A DNA stretch of 64,000 nucleotides from Mycobacterium sp. Aquia_213 (lineage in GTDB: Bacteria; Actinomycetota; Actinomycetes; Mycobacteriales; Mycobacteriaceae), in the NCBI RefSeq assembly GCF_026625985.1, contig NZ_CP113116.1, positions 5,890,001 through 5,954,000 on the forward strand. The letters run 5' to 3'. Shown in pieces: positions 18,328-25,988 of this stretch. The translations under genes were made by a program, and so were the position numbers. The stretch's first letter is position 1, and every line of letters begins with the position of its first letter. Under the pieces are notes generated by a model. It made no database searches. It saw nothing but the letters and a program-made list of their open reading frames with translations, and was not told where the DNA came from.

Positions 18328-19209
18328 TCAGTTCTGCCGGCCGGCCAGCTCGGCGACGAAACGATCGACGAAACCATCCACCGGCCCTTGACCGGCCGGC
18401 CGTATGACGAATTTCGTCAGTCCGGCATCCAGATAGCCGTCGAGTTGCCGGTGCAGCTGATCCCAGCCCGCGGCGATCAGGTCACCGGGATCGACGTCGG
18501 GACGACGCCGGCGGGCCGCTGCGACCAGCTCTGGCGACAACTCGCCATCGGCTACGCCCAACGAAATGCCGAAGTGGTCGGGCTCGATGTGCCGGCCGGC
18601 CTGCTCCGCGGCCCGCTCGATCGCCTCGCGCCCAGCCCGCGCCTCGTCCGGGGTGAGGAAGCTGCCCAACCAGCCATCCGCCAAGGTACCGATGCGGCGA
18701 AACGCCGCCGGGGCCGAACCGCCCAGCCAAATATCTAGTGGCGGAGCCGGTTTCGGTGTGATCACCGCTCCGCTGACCGTGAAGTAGTGGCCGTGATAGC
18801 TGGCTGAATCGTCGGCCAGCGCGGCCCGCAGCACCCGCAACGACTCATCGAACACCGCTGCGCGCTCGCCGTCCGGGACCGCGAAGAGCTCGCGCTCGGC
18901 CGGTATCGCCGAACGCAAACCGAAGACCGGGAGAACCCGCTTGGGCGCGATCGCAGCCAACGACGCCAGTTGTTTGGCTACCAGCACCGGATGGCGCCCC
19001 GGCAGCACCGCCACCGATGTGCCCACCTTCAACCGGGTCGTCCGGGCGAGTGCATAGGCCATCCCGACCACCGGATCCACCGTCGGGGCGTAAACCAGCT
19101 CGGAGAACCACAGCGAGTCGACCCCGCTGTTCTCCAAATGGTCGACAATGCCGGCGAGCTGATCGGGTGTGCTGTCCGCACCGAGTCCGACCCCAAAGCG
19201 AACCTTCAC
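18328..19209 (-). CDS. F420-dependent LLM oxidoreductase (probable)
   Basis: A 293-residue luciferase-like protein of the short class common in mycobacteria, many of which use coenzyme F420. Motifs: VRFGVGLGADSTPDQL at the start, SGVDSLWFSELVYAP, RLKVGTSVAVLPGRHPV, and PLDIWLGGSAPAAFRRIGTL in the phosphate-binding region. F420 use is inferred from the family and organism, not proven. It is divergent from a SnoaL-like gene 32 bases away, so the two probably share a control region. Confidence 0.85.
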   Translation of the reverse strand: MKVRFGVGLGADSTPDQLAGIVDHLENSGVDSLWFSELVYAPTVDPVVGMAYALARTTRLKVGTSVAVLPGRHPVLVAKQLASLAAIAPKRVLPVFGLRSAIPAERELFAVPDGERAAVFDESLRVLRAALADDSASYHGHYFTVSGAVITPKPAPPLDIWLGGSAPAAFRRIGTLADGWLGSFLTPDEARAGREAIERAAEQAGRHIEPDHFGISLGVADGELSPELVAAARRRRPDVDPGDLIAAGWDQLHRQLDGYLDAGLTKFVIRPAGQGPVDGFVDRFVAELAGRQN

Positions 19210-19241
19210 CGGCTTCTCCGTTCGTCTTTAGTATCCAGACC

Positions 19242-19757
19242 ATGACCGATAGCGACGTGGTGGCGATCACCCAATTGGTAAACCTCTACGGGTTGGCGGT
19301 CGATTCCCAGCGATGGCAACTGTTCGACCGGATCTTCGCCGCGGATGTGGATGCCGACTACGGCCCGACGTCGCGCTGGATGGATCGCGAGCAGTTCAAG
19401 TACGAGTTCGCCGCGTTCCACGATCCTTTCGATTCCACCCAACACACGATGTCCACGCACGTCGTCCACGTCGACGGCGACCGCGCGCACAGCTTCTGCA
19501 ACGGCGGCTGGCGCCTGGTGCGCAAGGCCGTCGACGGCATCCCGCTCTGGGACGGCAGTGGCTGGTACGACGACGCGTTGGTGCGCACTCCCGACGGCTG
19601 GCGGATCACTCACCGGGTATGCCGCATCACCTGGTGGACCGGCAACCCGTTCGTGAACGAGACGATTCCCGGCGTGACGTTCGACCTGGCCACCACCGTG
19701 CTGCGCCGCGAAGCCGACGCCGGACGCGTCGGAATCCTCAGTGCGGTCCTGAAGTAA
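19242..19757 (+). CDS. SnoaL-like (NTF2-fold) protein
   Basis: A 171-residue protein of the NTF2/SnoaL-like superfamily, related to dehydratase-like proteins used in polyketide or steroid metabolism. The pattern ITQLVNLYGLAVDSQRW, DVDADYGPTSRWMDREQF and a later WRITHRVCRITWWTGN is typical of the SnoaL_4 group. The open frame starts at 19017 but similarity begins at ATG 19242. Function unknown; the catalytic Asp/His pair of the family cannot be assigned safely. Confidence 0.8.
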   Translation: MTDSDVVAITQLVNLYGLAVDSQRWQLFDRIFAADVDADYGPTSRWMDREQFKYEFAAFHDPFDSTQHTMSTHVVHVDGDRAHSFCNGGWRLVRKAVDGIPLWDGSGWYDDALVRTPDGWRITHRVCRITWWTGNPFVNETIPGVTFDLATTVLRREADAGRVGILSAVLK

Positions 19758-19765
19758 CTCAACTG

Positions 19766-20188
19766 TCAGGCGGTGGCGAACTTCTCGGCCAGTTCGACAG
19801 CCTCCTGCTGGATCCTTTCGAACTGAGCACCCATCGCTTCGGACAGCGCCGTCGCCCCCGACAGTGGGCGCACCATGACCATGAACTGGTCGATCAGGCC
19901 GTCCTCGTCGAAATGCAGGAAGTCGCATCCGGTGACCTTCACGGCGGGCGCTCCCACAATCCCGGTCTCGAAGATGAGTGCATGGTCGCGACCGTCGGCG
20001 CCCTCGATCTCACGGACGTAACGGAAGTCCTCGAAGATCCGCAGCACGCCCCGCAGAATTGCCGCGGTGATCGGCTTGCCGACATATGGCTTGAACGCCA
20101 CCGGGCTGGTGAATACGACGTTGTCGGCCAGCAAAGCCTGGATGGCTGCCTCGTCGCGGTCCTCGACCGCCTTGCGGAACGGATGCAT
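19766..20188 (-). CDS. SnoaL-like nuclear transport factor 2 family protein
   Basis: A 140-residue NTF2-fold protein: MHPFRKAVEDRDEAAIQALL opens the usual alpha-helical cradle, followed by VVFTSPVAFKPYVGK and DFLHFDEDGLIDQF. Members act as isomerases, dehydratases or binding proteins on hydrophobic small molecules. The longer open frame upstream is a shadow of the TetR gene. ATG 20188 lies 4 bases after the TetR stop, so the two are probably one transcript under the control of the paired operators at 20764 and 20809. Confidence 0.84.
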   Translation of the reverse strand: MHPFRKAVEDRDEAAIQALLADNVVFTSPVAFKPYVGKPITAAILRGVLRIFEDFRYVREIEGADGRDHALIFETGIVGAPAVKVTGCDFLHFDEDGLIDQFMVMVRPLSGATALSEAMGAQFERIQQEAVELAEKFATA

Positions 20189-20192
20189 CAGA

Positions 20193-20750
20193 TCATGGTG
20201 CCGGATCGGTGAGGTAATGCACGAACACGGGTCGCAGCCATGCGATGAGTCGTTCGTCGTCCATGCCGACCAGGGGCGGAATGCACAGGATGTAGCGGCC
20301 CAGGGCGAGCCCGAGCAGTTGCGATCCCACCAGGGCAGCCCGTTCGGGAGCGCGATCGGGGACCACCGCGGCCAGCGCCGGGGCCACCTGGTCGACGAAC
20401 ACCGCGAGCAGCGCATCCGCGGCGGCGCGGTTGGTCGCGGCCGCGCGCAGCAGCGGCAGCAGCGGTCCCTGCGGCCCCCACACGCCGGTGAACACCGGCA
20501 GCACCACGTCGGCGATGCGGTCGGGGGCCACCCCGGACAGATCGGGGAACTTGACGTCGAATCGGGATGCCGCGGCGAAAAGCTCTGCCTTACTTCCGAA
20601 GTAGTGCATCACGAGGGCCGGATCGACGCCCGCCTCCGACGCCACCGAACGGATCGTGGTGCGTTCGAAGCCGTGTGTCCCGAACTGCGACCGCGCGGTC
20701 GTCAGGATCGACGATTGCGTGGCCGCTGCATCGCGTGCTCTGGGCGCCAT
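20193..20750 (-). CDS. TetR family transcriptional regulator
   Basis: A 185-residue TetR-type repressor. The helix-turn-helix is at about residues 25-47 (TTIRSVASEAGVDPALVMHYF), preceded by AARSQFGTHGFER-like helix 1 text SILTTARSQFGTHGFE. The C-terminal ligand-binding domain is all-helical and resembles the AcrR/PsrA-like group. ATG 20750 gives the family N-terminus; the longer frame upstream is a shadow. Two copies of a palindromic motif sit in the gap to the divergent gene pair, a typical autoregulation layout. The likely targets are its own operon and the FAD monooxygenase operon. Confidence 0.9.
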   Translation of the reverse strand: MAPRARDAAATQSSILTTARSQFGTHGFERTTIRSVASEAGVDPALVMHYFGSKAELFAAASRFDVKFPDLSGVAPDRIADVVLPVFTGVWGPQGPLLPLLRAAATNRAAADALLAVFVDQVAPALAAVVPDRAPERAALVGSQLLGLALGRYILCIPPLVGMDDERLIAWLRPVFVHYLTDPAP

Positions 20751-20763
20751 GGCGGCCAGTGTA

Positions 20764-20779
20764 TTCAACAACTGTTGAC
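20764..20779. promoter_or_regulatory. candidate TetR operator, copy 1
   Basis: TTCAACAACTGTTGAC: arms TCAACA and TGTTGA around a 2-base centre. It lies 14 bases before the TetR start and shares 15 bases with the second copy. Position and symmetry suggest binding of the adjacent TetR dimer. Confidence 0.65.
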
Positions 20780-20808
20780 ATGGCACGCACCGCGGCCTAC
20801 CGTTTGAT

Positions 20809-20824
20809 TTCAACAACTGTTGAA
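20809..20824. promoter_or_regulatory. candidate TetR operator, copy 2
   Basis: TTCAACAACTGTTGAA: arms TTCAACA and TGTTGAA around AC. It ends 13 bases before the start of the divergent unknown gene at 20838, so occupancy would block ribosome or polymerase access to that operon. Centre-to-centre distance from copy 1 is 45 bases. Confidence 0.68.
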
Positions 20825-20837
20825 CGGGGGCAAGGCC

Positions 20838-21242
20838 ATGGCCATCACCGCAATCCAGATCGGGCTCGATCCCGACGTGATCGATTACTCCGCACCCGAC
20901 TTCGCGCAGTTTCCCGGGCTGTCGCGGGAGAAGCTGCGCACCGCCAACAACGACAACGTCGTCGCGTTGCGCGAAGCGGGCTACCAGGTCGACAACTGCC
21001 TGATCGACTTCGGCGAGGCGGGTGCCGACAAGGCCCGCCAGTGGCTGGAGGCCAAGCGATACGACGCGGTGCTCATCGGCGCGGGTGTGCGGCTGATCGC
21101 CAGCAACACGCTGCTGTTCGAGTCGATCGTGAACGCCGCCCACACCGCCCAGCCCGGCTGCCGCTTCGTTTTCAATCGAGCCGCCGTGGCGACGCCCGAC
21201 GACATCCGTCGCTGGTACCCGCACCCGGAGGCGGCGGCGTGA
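20838..21242 (+). CDS. conserved hypothetical protein, 134 aa
   Basis: Not recognised as a named family. The 134 residues read as an alternating alpha/beta protein: a beta strand AITAIQIGLDP, the acidic run DYSAPDFAQFPGLSREKLRT, a helix, then YDAVLIGAGVRLIASN, which resembles the core of Rossmann- or receiver-like folds but lacks GxGxxG. ATG 20838 is chosen; TTG 20820 would start inside the operator. Its stop overlaps the ATG of the FAD monooxygenase by one base (TGATG), so the two are coupled. It may be a partner or accessory of that enzyme; this is inference. Confidence 0.75.
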   Translation: MAITAIQIGLDPDVIDYSAPDFAQFPGLSREKLRTANNDNVVALREAGYQVDNCLIDFGEAGADKARQWLEAKRYDAVLIGAGVRLIASNTLLFESIVNAAHTAQPGCRFVFNRAAVATPDDIRRWYPHPEAAA

Positions 21243-22729
21243 TGACCACTCACCGTGTCGATGTCCTCGTCGTCGGCGCCGGACCGACGGGCCTGACCGC
21301 CGCGGGTGACCTGGCGCGCGCGGGCCGCTCGGTCACGGTGCTGGAGCGCTGGCCCACGGTCAACCCGTCCAGCCGGGCATTCGCCACCCAGGCCCGCACG
21401 CTGGAGGTCCTCGACGCCCGGGGGGTCGCCGAGGACCTCTTGGCGCGTTCGCATCGGGCACCGGGAGTCACGATTTTCGGCGGTGCCCGCATCGACCTCA
21501 CCCACCTGGATTCGCCTTATCAATACGCGATGATCACCCCGCAGACCAATGTCGATCGGGCATTGGCCGACTACGCGGTCGCCCAAGGCGCCGACATCCA
21601 GCGCGGCGTCGAGGTCATCGGACTCGACCAGGACGCCGATGGCGTGACGGTGACCGTACGTCCGGACGACGGCGCCGCGGCCGAGCACACCCGTTGGCGG
21701 GCAAAGTATTTGGTCGGCGCCGACGGGGCGCACAGCACGGTTCGCGGGTTGGTAGGTGCGGACTTCCCCGGGCGCACGATCCTGTCGTCGATCGTTCTTG
21801 CCGACGTCAAGCTCGCGCACGGGCCTTCGGGCGGTGGCCTGAGGCTGTTCAGCACGCGCAAGGAGTTCGCGTTTCTGGTTCCCTACGACCGTCACGACGG
21901 CGACGGCTCGTGGTATCGCACGATGGTCTGGGATCGCAACAATCAGCTGCCCGACACCGAAGCCGTCGGTCGCGACGAGATCGCTGGTGTCTTGGCGCGG
22001 GCGATGGACGCCGACCCGGGCCTGCTCGAGGTGGGCTGGAAGTCCCGATTCCATTGCGACGAACGCCAAGTCGCCCAGTACCGGCATGGTCGCGTGTTTC
22101 TGGCCGGAGACGCCGCGCACGTCCACTCCCCGATGGGCGGTCAGGGTATGAACACCGGCATTCAGGACGCGGCGAACCTCGCGTGGAAGATCGATGCCGC
22201 GCTCGCCGGTGCCGACGACGCCGTGCTCGACACTTACCACGACGAACGTCATCCGATCGGCAAGCGGGTGCTGCGGCAGTCGGGCATGATGGCCCGCGGC
22301 ATCACGCTTCGTCCGCCACTGGCACGCGGGCTGCGAAATCTGCTGGTGCCGAGGCTACTTCGCATTCCCCGGGTTCGTGACGCGATCGCCGGGGGCTTCA
22401 CCGGAACAGCGCTGCGATATTCTCACGGCCGGGGCGAGAGCCCGCTGGTGGGCACCCGCGCTACGCAGATTCCGCTGCGGCACAAGCGAATCAACGAGCT
22501 GCTGCGCCTGCCCGGGTTTGTGTTCGTTCGCGAGCGGGACGCGCCCGTGGTCGACGCGGCCTGGCTCCCCCAGGCGGTGCGGACCGACGGCGGCCCGGCG
22601 GTGTTGGTACGCCCCGACGGCTACATCGCCTGGGCCGGCGATTCCGCCGACCGGTCCGCGTGGGCCGAGGTACTGGCGCGGTGGGAGGGCCGAACCCGGC
22701 CCGACTGGGTCAGCTATGCGCGGCGGTAA
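21242..22729 (+). CDS. FAD-dependent aromatic monooxygenase (PHBH/RdmE type)
   Basis: A 495-residue flavoprotein hydroxylase. The ADP-binding motif DVLVVGAGPTGLTAAGDLA is at residues 7-25, the DG motif appears as YLVGADGAHSTVRGLVG, and the GD motif as FLAGDAAHVHSPMGGQGMN near residue 285. This class uses NADPH and O2 to hydroxylate phenols, polyketides or antibiotics; C-terminal thioredoxin-like domain is reduced (WLPQAVRTDGGPAVLVRPDGY). The open frame extends upstream as a shadow. Coupled to the unknown gene at 20838 and probably controlled by the TetR upstream. Its end overlaps the stop of the convergent reductase by 20 bases. Confidence 0.9.
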   Translation: MTTHRVDVLVVGAGPTGLTAAGDLARAGRSVTVLERWPTVNPSSRAFATQARTLEVLDARGVAEDLLARSHRAPGVTIFGGARIDLTHLDSPYQYAMITPQTNVDRALADYAVAQGADIQRGVEVIGLDQDADGVTVTVRPDDGAAAEHTRWRAKYLVGADGAHSTVRGLVGADFPGRTILSSIVLADVKLAHGPSGGGLRLFSTRKEFAFLVPYDRHDGDGSWYRTMVWDRNNQLPDTEAVGRDEIAGVLARAMDADPGLLEVGWKSRFHCDERQVAQYRHGRVFLAGDAAHVHSPMGGQGMNTGIQDAANLAWKIDAALAGADDAVLDTYHDERHPIGKRVLRQSGMMARGITLRPPLARGLRNLLVPRLLRIPRVRDAIAGGFTGTALRYSHGRGESPLVGTRATQIPLRHKRINELLRLPGFVFVRERDAPVVDAAWLPQAVRTDGGPAVLVRPDGYIAWAGDSADRSAWAEVLARWEGRTRPDWVSYARR

Positions 22730-23780
22730 TCCCGTTGAGCCCCAGGAGTTCTGCTAGTTGCTGCGCCGAGTAGCGTCCCGGACCAAGGCCGTTTTGCACG
22801 GTTGCACGTGCGGCGCGCGCTAAGGCGGTGTTCAGCGGCGCCTCGATGCCATGTCGATGGGCGATCCGAACGATCTCCCCGTTCAAGAAATCGGTCTCCA
22901 CATTGCCGGTCTGGCGGCTCAACGATTGCCACGTCGAATTGTTCGGTCCGGTATTCGATCCGGGCACCGGACGTATCGTGGGTCCATCGACGCGGGTCGC
23001 CGTCGACACCTCGAACGAGATGAATTCGATTCCTGCCTGCCGCAACACATTTTCGCCTTCGCGCCGCAGCGCGGCCACCACTTCGCCCGCGTCGGCCGCG
23101 CCCGCCGTCAGGGCACCGACGGCGTTGCCGAGATTGCTCAGCAACTTGTTGTACTTCCAGGGGGCGACGTCGTCGGGGGTGCGCACCCTGACCCCGGCCG
23201 CGGTCCACGTCTGCGCAAGCTCCGCCAACAGGTCGGCGTCGTCCTGGGTGCCCAGCGCTGCCGGCCACCGCGAAATGTGGAACTGCCCGACCACCGGCCA
23301 CGCCCGCACCACAACCTCGCCCGGTTCGAGATGCACGGCCGGTAACCAGACGCAGATGCCGAATACCCGACGGAAGTAGCGCAGCGCTTTCTCCTCTGCG
23401 GCAACGCCGTTGAGTGCGGTCATCGCCGGCAGGTGCTCGCCCGCGGTCCCGACGACGCCGTCCGGGCCATGGACGGGTTGGTCCACCCATTCCTGTAACG
23501 CCGCGTCGAGTTGTTGGGTCTTGGTCGCGAACACCAGGACGTCACGAAGAGTCAATCGCACGTCGTCGGGCCGCGACGCCGTGGTGACCGCGGTGCGGAA
23601 CGTTCCGTCGGGTGTTTTCAGCGTGAGGCCCTCGGCTGCCAGGACCTCGGCATGTCGGCCGCGCGCAATCAACACGGTGGGGATACCGGCTCGGGCCAGC
23701 ACCCCGCCCACGGTGCCGCCGATGGCACCGGCACCGACGATCACGTATCGGTGGTCTTTTCCAGCAGACAATTCGCCCAC
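22710..23780 (-). CDS. ketopantoate reductase-like (PanE/ApbA family) protein
   Basis: About 356 residues of the 2-dehydropantoate 2-reductase family. The dinucleotide motif YVIVGAGAIGGTVGGVLA lies at the N-terminus, followed by PTVLIARGRHAEVL; the catalytic Lys region is PWKYNKLLSNLGNAVGAL, and the C-terminal helical domain has TDFLNGEIVRIAHRHG, a good match to the family's NGEIVRLG. The protein is longer than PanE, so it may act on another 2-oxo acid. GTG 23780 or TTG 23771 are possible starts; the frame upstream runs through a hairpin and is not coding. It is divergent from a TetR gene. Confidence 0.84.
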   Translation of the reverse strand: MGELSAGKDHRYVIVGAGAIGGTVGGVLARAGIPTVLIARGRHAEVLAAEGLTLKTPDGTFRTAVTTASRPDDVRLTLRDVLVFATKTQQLDAALQEWVDQPVHGPDGVVGTAGEHLPAMTALNGVAAEEKALRYFRRVFGICVWLPAVHLEPGEVVVRAWPVVGQFHISRWPAALGTQDDADLLAELAQTWTAAGVRVRTPDDVAPWKYNKLLSNLGNAVGALTAGAADAGEVVAALRREGENVLRQAGIEFISFEVSTATRVDGPTIRPVPGSNTGPNNSTWQSLSRQTGNVETDFLNGEIVRIAHRHGIEAPLNTALARAARATVQNGLGPGRYSAQQLAELLGLNGITAAHS

Positions 23781-23849
23781 CTTCCGTCGGCGTCCGTACG
23801 TTTTCTTGCGCGAGGTTACGTCGGCTTCCTTGGAGGTGCGTGAGCGCGC

Positions 23850-23917
23850 GAAAGCGGGCCTCCTCCGGAGGTTGCTGGTACCCCGCAACCAGCAACCCCT
23901 GAAGGAAGCCCGCTTTC
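23850..23917. repeat. 68-bp imperfect inverted repeat (stem-loop)
   Basis: Two 30-base arms (23850-23879 and 23888-23917) pair with four mismatches around an 8-base loop. The outer 10 bases GAAAGCGGGC and inner 9 bases GTTGCTGGT are perfectly matched. It lies between divergent starts, so it is not a terminator of either gene; it may be a REP-like element or a structured leader of the reductase mRNA. Confidence 0.7.
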
Positions 23918-23933
23918 TCCTTGCGATCCAGGT

Positions 23934-23953
23934 CTGTAGTCGTTTGACTACAG
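23934..23953. promoter_or_regulatory. candidate operator of the TetR gene at 23968
   Basis: CTGTAGTC-GTTT-GACTACAG is an 8-bp perfect inverted repeat with a 4-base spacer, 14 bases before the GTG start of the TetR gene. A second, weaker pair GTGTAGT/ACTACAC (about 23953-23977) overlaps that start. This is the usual place for an autoregulatory TetR site. Confidence 0.62.
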
Positions 23954-23967
23954 TGTAGTGTAGACAT

Positions 23968-24540
23968 GTGACTACACAAAGCGCAAGCCCCGATGCGGTG
24001 CAGGAATCGGTTCCGACCGGCCGCGACGAGGTGAGCGCCGCGATCCTGGACAGCGCGGCCGAGATGTTCGCCGAGCGCGGCCCCGGGGCGGCGTCGATTC
24101 GGGACATCGCGGCTCGCGCCCGCGTGAACCACGGCCTGGTGTTTCGCCATTTCGGTACGAAGGAGAAGCTCGTCGCGGCCGTACTCGATCACTTGGCCGC
24201 CAAGATGACGACATTGACCGACGGCGAGGCGTCCCCGGCCGAGGTCGAGGTGGCCACCGCGCGCCATTTGCGGGTCATCGCGCGTGCACTGCTCGACGGG
24301 TTTCCGGCGGGCAAACTGCAGTCCAGCTTTCCCGCCGCCGCCAGGCTGCTCGACGGGATCCGGCCCGAGCATGAGAGCGAAGAGAGCGCCCGGCTGGGAG
24401 CGGCGAACGCGATCGCCCTGCTGCTGGGTTGGCAACTGTTCGAACCGTTCATACGATCGGCGACCGGGCTCGATCTGTCCCGAGAGGAGCTGCGCCAATC
24501 GATGTTCGCCGAGATGGCCAGGCTTGCCGAACCGCACTGA
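23968..24540 (+). CDS. TetR family transcriptional regulator
   Basis: A 190-residue TetR-type regulator. Helix 1 is AAILDSAAEMFAERGPGAAS and the HTH is IRDIAARARVNHGLVFRHFG at about residues 45-64, ending in the usual FGTKEKLVAAVL. The C-terminal part is a helical effector-binding domain with AIALLLGWQLFEPFI. Start is GTG 23968; an ATG overlapping it is followed at once by a stop and is not used. Divergent from the PanE-like gene and followed by a P450; either may be its target. Confidence 0.88.
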   Translation: MTTQSASPDAVQESVPTGRDEVSAAILDSAAEMFAERGPGAASIRDIAARARVNHGLVFRHFGTKEKLVAAVLDHLAAKMTTLTDGEASPAEVEVATARHLRVIARALLDGFPAGKLQSSFPAAARLLDGIRPEHESEESARLGAANAIALLLGWQLFEPFIRSATGLDLSREELRQSMFAEMARLAEPH

Positions 24541-24624
24541 TACGTGGGGCGTCGACGTCTCGAAGTTCGGAACCGCCGGATGCTCGGTAGGCTGGGTGGG
24601 CGTCGAAGCCCCGAGGAGGCGCTG

Positions 24625-24651
24625 ATGTCCTGCACCGTTTGGGCGAGTTGA
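24625..24651 (+). CDS. 8-residue leader peptide before the P450 gene
   Basis: ATG at 24625 opens MSCTVWAS and stops at 24651, one base before the GTG of the P450. A strong GAGGAGG (24613-24619) lies 5 bases upstream, whereas the P450 start has no comparable ribosome-binding site of its own. This looks like a translated leader coupled to the P450 by stop-start proximity. The call rests on signals only; no family is known. Confidence 0.45.
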   Translation: MSCTVWAS

Positions 24652-24652
24652 C

Positions 24653-25984
24653 GTGAGCGAGACGACGTCCGCCGCGACCGATCGTCTAGCGGAGCTGCCG
24701 TTGCCACCCGGTCCGCGAGTGCCCGGCGTGGTGCAGACCGCACTGTTCTCCCATCGAGACCGCCTCACGCCATGGCTGCGCAAGCACTACGGCGACGTCA
24801 TCGCGGTCTCCGTGCTGGGCCGGCCCTCGGTCCTGGTGTGCACTCCCGAGCTCAATCGCTCCGTGCTCGGCGGCGAGCCGACCACTTTCCACGCGGGCGA
24901 AGGAAGAATTCAGGGGATCCGGAACGTGATGGGTGAGCGTTCGGTGGTGACCACTGACGAAGCCGCTCACCAACGCCTTCGCAAACTCCTGGTGCCACCC
25001 TTTAACGGTGCTGCGCTGCGCGGCTACCAGGACATGATGAACGAGCTCGCCGCCAAAGAAATCGGCCGGTGGCCGGTCGGCACCCCGTTCGCCGCGCAGC
25101 CGCGGATGAACGCCGTGACTTTAGAGATGATGTTGCGCGTGGTCTTGGGTCTTCGGGAGGGACCACAACTCGACGCACTTCGTGTCCCGTTCTCGCGACT
25201 CGTTACCGCCTCCATGGCGGTCTACGCCGGCGAGGTGGTACCGCAGCTGCAGCGATTCGGGCCCTGGAAGCGATTCCGTCAACTACGAGAGCGCATCGAC
25301 GACGTGCTGTACGCAGAGATCCGCGAGCGCCGCAGCGCCGGAAACACCGCCGATCGCGGCGACGTGTTGTCCCAATTGATCGCCTCGCAAGTCGACGGCG
25401 ACCGGCTCTCCGATGTCGAGCTGCGCGACCAGATGGTCACCCTGCTGCTGGCCGGCCACGAAACCACCGCCATCACGCTGTCCTGGACCCTGCACGACCT
25501 GGCACACAATCAACCGTTGCAGGACAAGGCTATTGCGGCCGTCGACACCGGGGACGACAAATACTTCGAAGCCGTCATCAAAGAGTCGATGCGGCTGCAT
25601 CCCGTGTTCTATGCCGTCGCACGACGACTCACCCACGATGTCGAACTGGGCGGCTACCGTGTCCCCGCCGGCTACACCGTGTTCGCGGGCATCGGCCCGG
25701 TGCAGTCCGATCCCGGCCAGCACGCCGATCCGAACGTCTTCCGTCCCGAACGGTTCCTCGACGGCTCGACCACGGCCTGGAACTGGCTGCCATTCGGCGC
25801 CGGGGTACGCCGTTGTCTCGGTGGGGGATTCGCGATGATGGAGTCCACCGCGATCCTTCGCGAGGTCCTGCTCAACTACCGTCTCGCGCCCGCCCGCAAC
25901 CGGCCCGAGACAGCCCGGGCACGTCACGTTGTCTACATCCCTTCCCACGGCGCACGCATCATCGCCCATCGACGTGCGAAATAG
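24653..25984 (+). CDS. cytochrome P450 (CYP138-like)
   Basis: A 443-residue P450 monooxygenase. The oxygen-binding I-helix motif AGHETT is near residue 269, the K-helix ExxR is in KESMRLHP, and the heme-cysteine loop FGAGVRRCLGG is at about 381-391. The proline-rich N-terminus LPLPPGPRVPG has no membrane anchor, so the enzyme is soluble. The sequence resembles mycobacterial CYP138 more than the sterol CYPs, from memory of those families. Electron partners (ferredoxin, reductase) are not adjacent. Start GTG 24653 follows a leader ORF. Substrate unknown. Confidence 0.92.
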   Translation: MSETTSAATDRLAELPLPPGPRVPGVVQTALFSHRDRLTPWLRKHYGDVIAVSVLGRPSVLVCTPELNRSVLGGEPTTFHAGEGRIQGIRNVMGERSVVTTDEAAHQRLRKLLVPPFNGAALRGYQDMMNELAAKEIGRWPVGTPFAAQPRMNAVTLEMMLRVVLGLREGPQLDALRVPFSRLVTASMAVYAGEVVPQLQRFGPWKRFRQLRERIDDVLYAEIRERRSAGNTADRGDVLSQLIASQVDGDRLSDVELRDQMVTLLLAGHETTAITLSWTLHDLAHNQPLQDKAIAAVDTGDDKYFEAVIKESMRLHPVFYAVARRLTHDVELGGYRVPAGYTVFAGIGPVQSDPGQHADPNVFRPERFLDGSTTAWNWLPFGAGVRRCLGGGFAMMESTAILREVLLNYRLAPARNRPETARARHVVYIPSHGARIIAHRRAK

Positions 25985-25988
25985 GCTG

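Noticed and set aside
23780..24107. N-terminal extension of the PanE-like protein
   Set aside because: It would pass through the long hairpin, two operators and the TetR gene start.
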